Below, piece by piece: positions 1 through 9,553 of a stretch of DNA of 64,000 nt. The stretch is from Alienimonas californiensis (GTDB lineage Bacteria; Planctomycetota; Planctomycetia; Planctomycetales; Planctomycetaceae). Where the stretch lies: positions 2,348,323-2,412,322 of the forward strand of contig NZ_CP036265.1 in NCBI RefSeq assembly GCF_007743815.1, read 5' to 3'. The first letter of the stretch is position 1. Each line of letters starts with the position of its first letter. The notes below the pieces were generated by a model. It saw nothing but the letters and a program-made list of their open reading frames with translations. It did not search any database and was not told the DNA's origin. The position numbers were made by a program, and so were the translations under genes.

Positions 1-993
1 GGCCAAACCGCCCGCGGCGGCGAGGTCCTCGTAGATCGCCCGCACGGCGGGGTCGGCGGCGTTGAACCGGACGACGTGCGGCAACATCCGCCCCACGGCG
101 ACGCCGTGCGTCGTGCCGTATTGGGCCGTCAGCGGATTCGCCAACGCATGGGCGGCGCCGAGCATGCTCAGTTCGATCGCCGCCCCGGCCAGGTGGGAGC
201 CCAGCAGCATCGCGGCGCGGTCCTCCGCCGTCGCCGCCCCGGACAGATACGGCCGCACGCTGCGGGCCAGCAGGGAGAAGGCTTTGCGGGCGAACATGCC
301 GCTCAGTTCGCCCCGCACCCGGCAGGCGGCGGTTTCGACGGCGTGGGAGACGGCGTCGATCGCTACCGGGGCGGCGACCTTGGCGGGCACGGTGGCGATC
401 ACGTCCGGGTCCAGCAGCGCCGCCCGAAAGGCCGCCCGGCCGTCGCCGCAAGCCATCTTGATGTGCGTTTCGTCGTCGGCGATGAGGGCGAAGGACTGGG
501 CCTCGCTGCCGGTGCCGGCGGTGGTGGGCACGCCGACGCTCGGCAGGAACGTGCCGCGGCCCCTGTTTACGCCGTGGTAGTCCCGCATCGCCCCGCCGCC
601 GGCCAGCAGGAAGTTCGCCCCTTTCGCGACGTCCATCGAACTGCCGCCGCCCAGCCCGATCAGCAGGTCCGCCCGATGGTCGCGGGCCGCGGCGACCGCG
701 GCGGCGACGTCCGCGGTGGTCGGATTGGCCCGGACGTCTTCGAACACCGCCGCCTCGATGCCGACGGCCCGCAGGGCCTCGGCCCCCGCGGCGGCGTGTC
801 CGGCGGCGGCGACGCCGGGATCGGTCACCACCAGCGCCCGCGTGCCCAGCGGGGCCTCGCCGGCGGCGGCGGGCGGCACGACGAGTTCGCCCAACCGCGT
901 CAGCGTGCCGGGGCCGAACAGCACGCGGGTACGGGGGCGCCAGTCAAACCCCGGCCCCTCGGCGAAGCGGGCGTCGGACGCGGCGTGGGACAC
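1..993 (-). CDS. Iron-containing alcohol dehydrogenase, 3' end cut by window edge
   Basis: This is a group III (iron-type) NAD(P)-dependent alcohol dehydrogenase. The family interconverts alcohols and aldehydes/ketones, or reduces maleylacetate, in the cytoplasm. Visible features are the nucleotide-binding GGGSSMDVAKG (about 115-125), PTTAGTGSEA (156-165), and the divalent-metal ligands D213, H217 (DAVSHAVE), H282 and H296 (GTTHG) with the normal family spacing. The second His of the usual HxMxH segment is Asn here (HALAN), which is not a metal ligand. The GTG start at 993 gives a protein that reaches the Rossmann region directly; no Shine-Dalgarno is visible. 331 residues are in the window, whereas the family usually has about 380-400, so only the C-terminal tail is missing. 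The substrate cannot be told. Confidence 0.9.
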   Translation of the reverse strand, partial: MSHAASDARFAEGPGFDWRPRTRVLFGPGTLTRLGELVVPPAAAGEAPLGTRALVVTDPGVAAAGHAAAGAEALRAVGIEAAVFEDVRANPTTADVAAAVAAARDHRADLLIGLGGGSSMDVAKGANFLLAGGGAMRDYHGVNRGRGTFLPSVGVPTTAGTGSEAQSFALIADDETHIKMACGDGRAAFRAALLDPDVIATVPAKVAAPVAIDAVSHAVETAACRVRGELSGMFARKAFSLLARSVRPYLSGAATAEDRAAMLLGSHLAGAAIELSMLGAAHALANPLTAQYGTTHGVAVGRMLPHVVRFNAADPAVRAIYEDLAAAGGLA

Positions 994-1141
994 GGCGGGG
1001 GGCGCTCGGGGCGGGCGGGGCGGGGCGGGGCTCGTCCGCCGGGAGGGACCGGATCGTAGTCCGCCGGGAGGCGTCCTTCGACCGGGGGGCGTCCCCGATA
1101 CGCCGTTCCACGCCGCCCCGTGGGGCCGCGTCGCCGGTCCG

Positions 1142-3043
1142 TCACTTCCGTGAGCCGCCCTTCGACGTCTCGACGCCGGCGTACTCCTTCATCCGGTCCA
1201 CATAGCCGCCGTGGCTGTAATCACAGGCCGCGATTGCCTCGGCGTAGGGCTCGAAGCCCTCGCCGATCCAGTCGATCACGTTCAGGATCTTCAGCGAGGC
1301 GTAGCTGTCGTCCCGCAGCAGACCGGTCCAGCAGGCCTGGGCCGCGTCCCGTTCGCCAGCCCGGAAGAGGATCCACGCGGCCATCGTCCGAACGTGGTGG
1401 GATTCGTCGTCCAGCAGCGCCCGCACGGCCTCCAGGTCGACGGCCCCCGCGTCCTGCTCCTGAACCCGGAAGCAGCCCACCGTCGCCCAATACCGCTGGC
1501 CCAGGTCGTCGGACGACAGCCGCTCCGTCAGCGCCGCCCGATCCGCCGGCGTGGCGGCGAGGGCGGACGCCGACGCGGCTTGCAGCGCCCGCACGTCGTA
1601 GCGTTGCGGGTCGCGGACGTAGTCGTAAATGGTGACGCCGGCCTCGTCGGCGAGGCGGACGACCTCACTCTCCGGCAACAGGCCGGAGTCGAAGATCTCC
1701 CGTTGCCACTCGTCGAGCGCGGCGCTCAGCCGCTCCACATCGGCGGCGTACTGCGGATCCTCGGCAAGGTTGCGCACGTTGTCCGGGTCGGCCTCCGTGT
1801 CGTACAGCTCGTGCCGGGGCTTCGTGCCGAAGAAGCGGCCGGTGATCTCGTTCGTTTTGCCTGCTCGGTGGTGCTCCTCCCAAGCCCGGGTGGCCTTCAT
1901 GGTCCACAGATAAGAAAGACGCTGGCCCCAGGGGGCGTAGGGCATGTAGTTGCGAATATAGAGGAACTTCCGGTCCCGGATCGCGCGGACGTTGTCGCAG
2001 CGTTCGTCCATCCGCGCCCGGAAGCTGACGTGATAGTCCCGCGGTTCCTTGTCCGGCCCGAGGAAGGTTTTGCCCTGCAGATAATCCGGCGTCTCCGCCC
2101 CGCAGAGGGACAGCCAGGTCTTGGGCATATCGACAAAGGAGACGATGTCGTTCACCGGCTGCCCCGGTTCGCCCGGCCGCAGGTGTTTGTATTTCTCCGG
2201 GATGCGGACGATCAGCGGGCAGTGCGTGCCGCTGTCGAACAGGAACCGCTTGCTGCGGGCGATCACGCCGCCGTGGTCGGAGTTATAAACGACGATCGTG
2301 TTCTCCGCCAAACCGCTCTGCTCCAGTTGCTTCAGCGCCGCCCCGATGTCGGCGTCCATCTTCTTAATCTGGTCGTGGTAGTGGGCGTAGTTCTGGCGGA
2401 TGACGGGGACGTCCGGGTGATATTCCGCCAGCCGCACGTTCTCGGGGCTGTGGGTCGTCTGGCTGATGTCCCCGAACGCCTTGGATTCGTGCGACTTCGT
2501 GGTATTCAGCACCATGAAGAACGGCTGCTGCCGTTTGAGCGTTTTCCAGTCCGCTTTATTCGTGTCCCACGCCTCGTCGTCCGGCCGTCCGCCGATGTTG
2601 TAGTCGGTCTTTTTGGCGTTGCCGACGTAGTACCCGGCCTTCTTTAAGAGGTCGGGATAATAGGAGATGCGGTCGTGGGGAATCGGGTAGCGGCTCCGCA
2701 TGTTGTGCGTGCCCATCGAGATCGCGTTCACCCCGGTGATCCAGGTGCTGCGGGCCGGGGCGCAGACCGGGGCGTTGGCGAAGCAGTAGGGGTAGCGATG
2801 CCCCTCCGCCGCCAGCGCGTCGATATGCGGGGTGTCCGCGTGCGGATTGCCGTAGCAGCCGATCCAGTCGACGCTGTTGTCCTCGCTGGTGAGCCAGAGA
2901 ATGTTCGGTCGCTCGGCCGCCGCGGTGCCGTTCGCGGCCTCGGCGGCGACGGCCGGGCCGCCCAGTCCGAAGACGAACAGGGCGACGAGGGAGCCGATGC
3001 GGAACCTCCGGGCGGCGGGCGGTAGTGCGGGGGCGGACGTCAT
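1142..3043 (-). CDS. Secreted sulfatase with C-terminal HEAT-like region
   Basis: This is a type I formylglycine sulfatase that removes sulfate esters or N-sulfate, probably from sulfated polysaccharide outside the cytoplasm. A signal peptide is visible (hydrophobic 17-34, ending AVAAEA). The N-terminal metal site is in NILWLTSEDN (about 47-56), and the formylglycine motif is C94-A-P-A-R98 followed by STWITG. Later motifs include YNSDHGG and a K-containing segment (SRKRFLFDSG-like). After the catalytic domain (to about 480) come short alpha-helical repeats of HEAT type (for example ALLDDESHHVRTMAAWILF), so the 633 residues exceed many sulfatases. The overall look is closest to heparan N-sulfatase-like enzymes, but substrate class is inference. 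No maturase lies next to it. It ends about 150 bases before the dehydrogenase start. Confidence 0.92.
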   Translation of the reverse strand: MTSAPALPPAARRFRIGSLVALFVFGLGGPAVAAEAANGTAAAERPNILWLTSEDNSVDWIGCYGNPHADTPHIDALAAEGHRYPYCFANAPVCAPARSTWITGVNAISMGTHNMRSRYPIPHDRISYYPDLLKKAGYYVGNAKKTDYNIGGRPDDEAWDTNKADWKTLKRQQPFFMVLNTTKSHESKAFGDISQTTHSPENVRLAEYHPDVPVIRQNYAHYHDQIKKMDADIGAALKQLEQSGLAENTIVVYNSDHGGVIARSKRFLFDSGTHCPLIVRIPEKYKHLRPGEPGQPVNDIVSFVDMPKTWLSLCGAETPDYLQGKTFLGPDKEPRDYHVSFRARMDERCDNVRAIRDRKFLYIRNYMPYAPWGQRLSYLWTMKATRAWEEHHRAGKTNEITGRFFGTKPRHELYDTEADPDNVRNLAEDPQYAADVERLSAALDEWQREIFDSGLLPESEVVRLADEAGVTIYDYVRDPQRYDVRALQAASASALAATPADRAALTERLSSDDLGQRYWATVGCFRVQEQDAGAVDLEAVRALLDDESHHVRTMAAWILFRAGERDAAQACWTGLLRDDSYASLKILNVIDWIGEGFEPYAEAIAACDYSHGGYVDRMKEYAGVETSKGGSRK

Positions 3044-3152
3044 GGCGGCGCTGCGGGCGAGGCGGAAGGCGTGGCGTTCGTGGATGCGAACTTTACTCGA
3101 TCCCCCCGCAGCGTTCCCCCGTCCCGGCTGCCGTGCCGCTCAGGGCGGCCGG

Positions 3153-4145
3153 CTAACCGCGGGGGTGGTGCTTGGCGTGGACGGCCTTCAGTCGGGTGTG
3201 CTCCACATGGGTGTAGACCTGCGTGGTGCGGATGCTGGCGTGACCGAGTAGTTCCTGAAGCGCCCGCAGGTCGGCCCCGCCGGCGAGCATGTGCGTGGCG
3301 AAGCTGTGCCGCAGCGTGTGCGGGCTCACCTTCGAACTGCACCCGGCGAGGGCGGCGTACTTCTTCACCAAGTCCCAGACGGTCGCCCGGGTCAGCGGCC
3401 GGCCGGTGCGGGAGAGCAGCAGCGGGGCGCCCTCGCCGCTGACGCTGGGCCGGTCGCGGGCCAGCAGGGGGCGGGCGTCGGCGAGGTACGCCTCCAGCGC
3501 CGCCCGGCACCGCGGGTTCAGGCCGACGACCCGTTCCTTGTTCCCCTTGCCGAGGCACCGGGCCCAGCCGCCGCCCAGCCGCACGTCGGAGACCTTTAGG
3601 CCGACCACCTCGCTGGCCCGGCAGCCCGTGGCGTACAGCAGGGCCAGCGTCGCCCGGTCGCGAAGAATCAGCGCCTCGGTGACCTCGCCGGCCCCGCGTT
3701 CGGCCTGCGGGGCGTCGAGGAACGCCTCCACCTTCTGCGGACTCAGCACCGCCGGCAGACGGTCCCACAGCTTGGGGGAGTCCAGCAGTTCCGCGGGGTT
3801 CTCCGTCGCCGCCTCTTCCAGCACGAGGTAGCGGAAGAACTGCTTGAGCGAGACGAGGTGCCGCCCCACCGACGAGGGGGCGAGGCCGGCGTCCGACAGG
3901 TCGGCCTGATATTCGAGCAGGAACTCCAGGGTCACCGCGTTCGGCCCGACGTTTCGCGACGGTTGCCGGGCGACCCAGTCGAGAAACCGCCGCAGATCGC
4001 GGCTGTAGGCGGCGACGCTGTTCGCCGCCATCCCGCACTCGGCCTTCAAATAGCTGTGAAAGCCCGCCGCGTGCGCCGCCAGCCCCGGCGCCGGCTGGGC
4101 CGCGGCGAACCGACTGTCGGCCTTCGGTTTAAAACGCGGCGGCAT
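3153..4145 (-). CDS. xerD: Site-specific tyrosine recombinase XerC/XerD
   Basis: This tyrosine recombinase most likely resolves chromosome dimers at dif. It has an N-terminal SAM-like core-binding domain (about 22-115) and a C-terminal catalytic domain. All six catalytic residues are present with XerD-like spacing: R176 (GCRASE), K200 (GKGNKER), H276 and R279 (HTLRHSFATH), H302 (GHASI) and Y311 (QVYTH). At 330 residues it is slightly longer than E. coli XerD (298) because of an N-terminal extension. Its closeness to the XerC/D type and its housekeeping neighbours argue against an integrase of a mobile element. XerC versus XerD cannot be decided from one gene. Confidence 0.92.
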   Translation of the reverse strand: MPPRFKPKADSRFAAAQPAPGLAAHAAGFHSYLKAECGMAANSVAAYSRDLRRFLDWVARQPSRNVGPNAVTLEFLLEYQADLSDAGLAPSSVGRHLVSLKQFFRYLVLEEAATENPAELLDSPKLWDRLPAVLSPQKVEAFLDAPQAERGAGEVTEALILRDRATLALLYATGCRASEVVGLKVSDVRLGGGWARCLGKGNKERVVGLNPRCRAALEAYLADARPLLARDRPSVSGEGAPLLLSRTGRPLTRATVWDLVKKYAALAGCSSKVSPHTLRHSFATHMLAGGADLRALQELLGHASIRTTQVYTHVEHTRLKAVHAKHHPRG

Positions 4146-4160
4146 TTTGAAATGGAATGG

Positions 4161-4241
4161 GGGATGTCGGAGGGGGGATGTTGAAAGGATCGACTTCGGG
4201 CGGAGCGATCCGCCACATCCGACATCCCAAATCCGACATCC
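4161..4241. repeat. Inverted repeat between xerD and pcrA
   Basis: The 10-base arm GGGATGTCGG at 4161-4170 is matched by its reverse complement at 4219-4228, and a partial third copy (ATCCGACATCC) follows at 4231-4241. It lies in the roughly 100-base gap downstream of the helicase gene and upstream of the recombinase gene, which are both on the minus strand. It could fold in the helicase mRNA 3' region. There is no T-tract, so terminator function is not shown. Confidence 0.6.
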
Positions 4242-4245
4242 GCCA

Positions 4246-6663
4246 TCACCCGACCGGTTGCAGCGGGGCTTTACTGGCGACGAAGGTTTTGGGGTTCTCG
4301 GCGTCCTCGAACAGCACGCTGACGCGGCGGTTGCGGGCGCTGCCGTCGCTGTGCGTCACCGTGCCCAGGCCGTAGCGCGGATGGCGGACGGTCTGGCCGA
4401 CCTTGAACCCCAGCGGCCCTTCTTCCCGAACAGGAACGGCCGCCCCAGTCGTCTCGCCGTTGAGCAGACCCGCGGCGGTGGTGAGCCGCAGCTTATTTTG
4501 CGTGAGGGAGCCGACGCCCGCCGGGCGTTCGGTCGGCTCGGGCTCGTCGCTCTCCCCGGCTTGCGGGTGCTCCCACTCGGGGCTGTCATCGTAGTCCTGC
4601 GAAAAATCTTCGATGTCGTAGCCCGCGGAGCCCCAGGCGTCGCCGCCGCTGCGGTCGTCGAGGTCCAGCGTCATCTCCGTGAGGAAATCGCTGGGCACGC
4701 AGTGCTGCGGGCGGCCGCGGACCTCCCGCTTGCGGGTGTGGGTCACGGTGAGCTTTTTCATCGCCCGGGTCACGCCGACGAACAGCAGCCGGCGTTCCTC
4801 TTCAATTTCGCGGCCGTCGTGCGACCGCAGGCTGCGTTCGTGCGGCAATAAATTCTGCTCCACCCCGACGACGTACACGACCGGGAACTCCAGCCCCTTC
4901 GCCGCGTGCAGCGTCATCAGGGTGACGCGGCCGCTCTCCGGTTCGACGGTGTCCGAATCGGCGAGCAGGGCGGTCGTCTCCAGGAAGCCGTCGAGGCTGC
5001 CGGCGCCCTGTTGTTCGTGATCGTACTGGGCGGCGGCGGTGACGAGTTCGTCGGCGTTGGCGAGGCGCTGCATCTCCTCCTCGTCCCCCTCCGCCCAGGC
5101 TTTGGCGAGGCCGCTTTCGTCCAGCACGGCCCGCACCAGCGGGGCGACCGGGCCGTGGGCCTTCTCGCTGAGGGCGTCGATGACGGCCGCGAACCGGCCG
5201 ACCAGCGTGGCCGCCCGCTTGGAGACCCCGCTGGCCTCACCGGCCCGGCGGGCGGCTTCGAGCATGTCGAGGCCGTGGGCGTCGGCGAAGTTCAACACCC
5301 GGTGCTGAGTCGTATTGCCGACGCCCCGCTTCGGTTTATTGACGGCCCGGGCGAAGGCGACGCGGTCGTCCGGGTTCGCCAGCAATTTGAGATAGGCCAG
5401 CGTGTCCTTGACCTCCATCCGGTCGTAAAACGCCGTGCCCGCGGCGACCTGATAGGGCACGCCGCGGCGGCTCATCGCCAGTTCCAGCTCCCGGGAGAGC
5501 GAATTGACGCGATAGAAGACCGCCACGTCCGCCGGTTTGTACTTGCCGGCGTGGGCGGCGTCGTGGATTTCCTCGGCGATCAGATCCGCCTCGTGCCGGC
5601 CGTCGCGGCAATATAAACGTCGCGGGGCCTCGCCCTCCTCGCCCACGCCGATCAGCTTCTTGGCTTTGCGGTGGACGTTGTTGGCGATCAATTCGTCCGC
5701 CGCGAACAGAATCGCCCCGGTGCTGCGGAAGTTTTCCTCCAGGCGAATCGCTTTGGCACCCGGATAGTCCCGCTCGAACCGCAGAATATTTTCGATCTTC
5801 GCCCCTCGCCAGCCGTAGATGCTCTGGTCCGGGTCGCCGGTGGCGCACAGGTTCGGGTGATCCTGCGAGAGGGCCTTCACTAATTGATACTGGGCGAGGT
5901 TCGTGTCCTGATATTCGTCGACGAGAATAAAACGGTGCCGGTCGTCCAGGTGCTCACGGAGTTCCGGGCTGTCCTCCAGCAGCGTGACGGCGTGCAATAA
6001 AAGGTCGTCGAAGTCGACGGCGTTGCTGTCCAGCAGGGCCTTCTGATAGGCGGGATAGACCTTGGCGAGCACGGCTTCGATATGGTCGCCGACCTCGTGC
6101 TCGAACTTCAGGCGGAACCGTTCCGCGGTCAGCATTTCGTTCTTGGCCCGGCCGATGCGGTTCAATAACTGGCCGGGGGGATAGGCGGCGGCGTCGACGT
6201 CCTTTTCGCTGAGCACCCGCCGCAGCAGCGCCGTCTGGTCGGCGGTGTCGTAGATCGAAAAGTTTTCCTTCAAGCCCACGGCCTGCCCGTAGCGGCGGAG
6301 CAGCCGACTGCAGAACCGGTGGAAGGTGCTGACCCAGACCCGCGTGCCGGGCAGCAGGGCGGCGACGCGGTCGGCCATCTCGCCGGCCGCCTTGTTGGTG
6401 AAGGTGATCGCGAGGATCTGCCGCGGGTCCACGCCCCGCTCCACCAGCCGGGCGATGCGGCGGGTGATGACCCGCGTCTTGCCCGACCCCGGCCCGGCCA
6501 GCACCAACAGCGGCCCGCGGAAGTGCTCCACCGCCGCCCGCTGGGGGGGCGTGAGGTCGTCCGGCGTCTCCGGCCGATCCACCCCCGCGGCGGCTCGGGA
6601 GTGATCGACGGACAACTCTTCCGGAGACGGCTGCGGCGGTCGCGGTCGGGGGGGGCGGGACAT
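4246..6663 (-). CDS. pcrA: ATP-dependent DNA helicase PcrA/UvrD
   Basis: This is a superfamily 1A 3'-5' helicase for repair and removal of recombinase filaments. The Q motif (LTPPQRAAVEHFRG), Walker A (AGPGSGKTR, about 56-64), motif Ia (ITFTNKAAGEM), DEYQDTN (motif II), GDPDQSIYGWRGA (motif III), motif IV near LEENFRS, and VTLMTLHAAKGLEF (motif V) are all present in order. The C-terminus carries the UvrD/PcrA Tudor-like domain (GFKVGQTVRHPRYGLGTV). At 805 residues it has a little more than usual in the acidic linker before that domain (DDSPEWEHPQAGESDEPEPTE-like). Roughly 30 residues precede the Q motif; an internal start is possible. It is transcribed away from a long gene-free region. Confidence 0.96.
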   Translation of the reverse strand: MSRPPRPRPPQPSPEELSVDHSRAAAGVDRPETPDDLTPPQRAAVEHFRGPLLVLAGPGSGKTRVITRRIARLVERGVDPRQILAITFTNKAAGEMADRVAALLPGTRVWVSTFHRFCSRLLRRYGQAVGLKENFSIYDTADQTALLRRVLSEKDVDAAAYPPGQLLNRIGRAKNEMLTAERFRLKFEHEVGDHIEAVLAKVYPAYQKALLDSNAVDFDDLLLHAVTLLEDSPELREHLDDRHRFILVDEYQDTNLAQYQLVKALSQDHPNLCATGDPDQSIYGWRGAKIENILRFERDYPGAKAIRLEENFRSTGAILFAADELIANNVHRKAKKLIGVGEEGEAPRRLYCRDGRHEADLIAEEIHDAAHAGKYKPADVAVFYRVNSLSRELELAMSRRGVPYQVAAGTAFYDRMEVKDTLAYLKLLANPDDRVAFARAVNKPKRGVGNTTQHRVLNFADAHGLDMLEAARRAGEASGVSKRAATLVGRFAAVIDALSEKAHGPVAPLVRAVLDESGLAKAWAEGDEEEMQRLANADELVTAAAQYDHEQQGAGSLDGFLETTALLADSDTVEPESGRVTLMTLHAAKGLEFPVVYVVGVEQNLLPHERSLRSHDGREIEEERRLLFVGVTRAMKKLTVTHTRKREVRGRPQHCVPSDFLTEMTLDLDDRSGGDAWGSAGYDIEDFSQDYDDSPEWEHPQAGESDEPEPTERPAGVGSLTQNKLRLTTAAGLLNGETTGAAVPVREEGPLGFKVGQTVRHPRYGLGTVTHSDGSARNRRVSVLFEDAENPKTFVASKAPLQPVG

Positions 6664-7777
6664 GGGGGAGGCTCTCGCTGCTGAACGTCCGTGCGGGATG
6701 CGGATGGTACGGGAAAGCGGCGCAGCGGCGAACCCGGCCGCGGGGGGATCGCCCCCGCGGTCGGGTCGCCCGGTCGAAGTGTCGCCGTGGGTTCAGCATC
6801 ACGCACGTCGTTCGCCGCCCCGCCCGACGGATCGTCGGCCCGGCCGGTGTGCGCCGGGGCTGGAGTGGAGAAGGAGGATTCGGGCTCCGACGACCCCTGT
6901 TCCGCAGAGAAGAGGGGGCCGGGCTTCGGAAACGACCGCCCGCGGAACCCGGGGCCGGACGAACACGAGGCTCGTTGGCTCTCCCGGGGGAAGGCGGGGC
7001 GGGGTCGGCGTCCGTGCCGACGGGCGGGGGGCGGATCGCGCCGGTCGGCTGCGCGTGCCGACCGGCGCGGGGGCGGGCGAATGCGGCGTCCGTCACCAAC
7101 GTCGGCCGTTTCGCCCGCCCCGCGAGAATTCCGACGGCCGCCCGCGTCGATGCGGGGGAACGTCGGGGCCTCACCCTACGCGGGGTCGGGACCTGTTTTG
7201 TCGGAACGCCCGACCAGACCGGAGGTTGCGAGTACGAACTGCTCGGTGATCGCCAGCCTCGAGGCGCACGCCGAGGCGCGCCCGCGTGGCCGGCCCACCC
7301 GGCCTCGGCTCGCGCCTCGGGCTGCCGCGGCCTCGAACGACGCCGTGCGCCCTGCTCTCACGCCGGAGGCGGGTGAGCACGGAGAGCGATCCGGGCTCGC
7401 TCACGGGCGTCGGGCGTCGCTCGCACGATCGTCCCGCTCCGTTGACGCTTTCCGGTAAGAGCATGGCGCCCGGCCGCTCAAGGGCGTTTCGCTCGCTTCG
7501 CCGAGGCCGGCGCGACATGGACGCTCGGGCAGGGAGGAATGCCCGGGCAGGGGGCGACGTTCAGGGGCGGAGAAATCGAACAGGCGTCGTGGGCTCCGGG
7601 ACGCCCGACGATCCCCGCTTCGCTACCCTACGCTCTCCGCCGGCCGGCCGGCCGACGCAGCGCAAAACCACGTTCGCGAGTCGTCTTGCGCCGGCTCGGC
7701 GAGACCGTCGCTGCGGCAGAACCCGCGACTGGAGGAAACGCGGCGCCTCCCATCCTGATTGAGACTATGCCGATCCC
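6664..7777. other. 1.1-kb region without a supportable gene
   Basis: This stretch separates the helicase start (minus strand) from the antiporter start (plus strand). Every reading frame through it gives low-complexity Arg/Gly/Pro/Ala translations without domains, as expected of non-coding GC-rich DNA. It must contain promoters for both neighbours. Near its right end is one copy (7443-7471) of a short sequence repeated just after the antiporter. I see no tRNA, clear hairpin terminator or insertion-sequence ends. A structured RNA cannot be excluded by eye. Confidence 0.7.
7443..7471 (+). repeat. 29-base direct repeat, copy 1
   Basis: It begins TGACGCTTTCCGGT and ends GGCGCCC. It matches 9472-9500 at 25 of 29 positions, and the four differences are all transitions. 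The two copies flank the antiporter gene in the same orientation. Confidence 0.7.
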
Positions 7778-9265
7778 GTGGACGTGATTTACATCGTTGG
7801 GCCGATGCTCCTCATCGCCGTCGTGCTGGCGGCGGTGTGGCTGGACCGTTGGAGCGTCCCGGTCATTCTGATCGCGCTCGGCGCGGGGATCCTCTTTGGC
7901 AGCGACGTACTGAATTTGTGGAACTTCGACGATATCGTTCTGACCAAACAGGGCGCGAACCTGGCGCTGGTCTTTATATTGTTCCACGGAGGGTTTTCCA
8001 CAAAGCGAGCGGACCTGAAAGAGGTTGCGCTGCCGGCGGGAGGGCTGGCCACCTGGGGCGTCGCACTGACGGCGGCGGCGACGTTCGGCATCCTGCATTG
8101 GGCGTTCGGCTGGGACTTCGAGATCGCGCTGCTGCTCGCGGTCATTGTGTCGTCAACGGATGCGGCGGCGATCTTTTCGATCCTGCGACGGCAATCCTTG
8201 CCGAAGAGGCTGTCCTCCACGGTGGAGATCGAGAGCGGCGCGAACGATCCGATGGCGATCATGCTCACCGTAGCCGTCGTCGAGGCTCTCACCCTGGGGC
8301 ATCCGCCGTTTTCAATCATGGCTCTGACGTTTCTTTGGCAATTCGGTACGGCGCCGTTGCTGGGCTGGCTGATGGCTCGCGGCGCCCTGATGTTATTCAA
8401 CTCCCTCGCTCCGCAGGACCGCGCACACTATTACGTCCTCATGTTGGGGATCGTCATGCTGATCTACGGCCTCGCCCAACTGATCGGGTCCAGCGGGATG
8501 CTCGCGGTGTTCGTCGCGGGGTTTGTGATGGGCAATCGTCCGTTCGTCCACAAACAGGGCGTGTCGAACTTTTCCGCTGCGCTGTCGACGATCGCCAACA
8601 TCGGCATGTTCGTTCTGCTGGGGCTTCAGGTGTTTCCCCGCCAATGGGCAGGGATCTGGTTCGAAGGCATCTTGCTCTTTCTGGCGCTGGCCTTCGTGTC
8701 TCGTCCCCTGGCGGTCTGGATTTCCACGCTGGGGATGGGTTTGGCATGGAAACAGAAGCTATTTATCAGTTGGGCCGGGCTCCGCGGCGCCGTCCCCATC
8801 GTTCTGGCGACTTACCCCGTGGCCGCGGATATTCCCGTGGGGCAGGACGTCTTTAATCTGGTGTTCTTCGCGGTGCTGTTGTCAGTGGCCGTGCAGGGCG
8901 GGACGCTCGGGCTTCTGACGCGTTGGCTCAAGCTGACCGTTCCCGCTCGTCCGACCCCTCTGTTTAGCTTGGAGCTTGTCACGATGGCTGCAAGCGACCT
9001 GGACCTGATCGTCGTCGACCTCCCCGGCCCCGATGGAGCGATCGGACCGACCATCGCCGAGTTGACGCTGCCCCCCAAATCGGTCGTTACCTTAATCACG
9101 CGTGGAAGAGAGCTGGTGGTGCCGAAGGGTTCGACCCGACTCCACGGCTGGGATCAGGTGAGCGTTCTCGCCCCCGCCACCGAGGAAAGGGCAATTCGGA
9201 CCGCGTTACTGGACTCGATCTTTAACGAATCGGACTCGGGCGCTTTGAATGACGGCCACGACTAG
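7778..9265 (+). CDS. CPA1-type potassium/proton antiporter with TrkA-C domain
   Basis: This is an integral membrane monovalent cation/proton antiporter of the CPA1 (NhaP2/CvrA-like) family. Residues 1 to about 390 hold about 12 hydrophobic segments, including the signature regions VSSTDAAAIFSIL (about 127-139) and ESGANDPMAI with the Asn-Asp pair of electroneutral CPA1 exchangers. The cytoplasmic C-terminus (about 405-485, from MAASDLDLIVVDL to the RTALLDSIF helix) looks like an RCK_C/TrkA-C regulatory domain. The GTG start at 7778 fits the first membrane helix. It stands alone between two gene-poor stretches flanked by a direct repeat, and its base choice is less extreme in GC than the neighbouring housekeeping genes, which may hint at acquisition. 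K+ versus Na+ specificity is inference. Confidence 0.9.
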   Translation: MDVIYIVGPMLLIAVVLAAVWLDRWSVPVILIALGAGILFGSDVLNLWNFDDIVLTKQGANLALVFILFHGGFSTKRADLKEVALPAGGLATWGVALTAAATFGILHWAFGWDFEIALLLAVIVSSTDAAAIFSILRRQSLPKRLSSTVEIESGANDPMAIMLTVAVVEALTLGHPPFSIMALTFLWQFGTAPLLGWLMARGALMLFNSLAPQDRAHYYVLMLGIVMLIYGLAQLIGSSGMLAVFVAGFVMGNRPFVHKQGVSNFSAALSTIANIGMFVLLGLQVFPRQWAGIWFEGILLFLALAFVSRPLAVWISTLGMGLAWKQKLFISWAGLRGAVPIVLATYPVAADIPVGQDVFNLVFFAVLLSVAVQGGTLGLLTRWLKLTVPARPTPLFSLELVTMAASDLDLIVVDLPGPDGAIGPTIAELTLPPKSVVTLITRGRELVVPKGSTRLHGWDQVSVLAPATEERAIRTALLDSIFNESDSGALNDGHD

Positions 9266-9471
9266 CGTATCGAACGCGACGTCTGACCCGGGCGGGTGGC
9301 CGGCGTCGGCCCGCTGGGGCCTTGGCTCGTGGGGCCGGCGTGGTTCGGGCCGCCCCCGGAACGGGGGACGTTCGAGCGCTCCGTCCGCCAAGTCGTCCAC
9401 CCGGGGGCGGCCGGGCCACGTGTTCACGCTGGTCCGGCGCCGCTCGTCGGCCGACCCCGGCCACCCGCCGC

Positions 9472-9500
9472 TGACGCTTTCCGGTGAGGGTACGGCGCCC
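9472..9500 (+). repeat. 29-base direct repeat, copy 2
   Basis: Second copy of the sequence at 7443-7471, same orientation, 25 of 29 identical with only transition differences. It lies in the 288-base gap between the antiporter and the DUF2726 gene, which otherwise holds nothing I can identify. Confidence 0.7.
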
Positions 9501-9553
9501 AGCGTCGGTTAGGCTTCGCACGGACCGACATCATCTGCGATTAAACCTCCCAC

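Noticed and set aside
3153-4145. Integrase of a mobile island
   Set aside because: Catalytic spacing and neighbours fit housekeeping XerC/D; no attachment-site repeats or cargo were seen.
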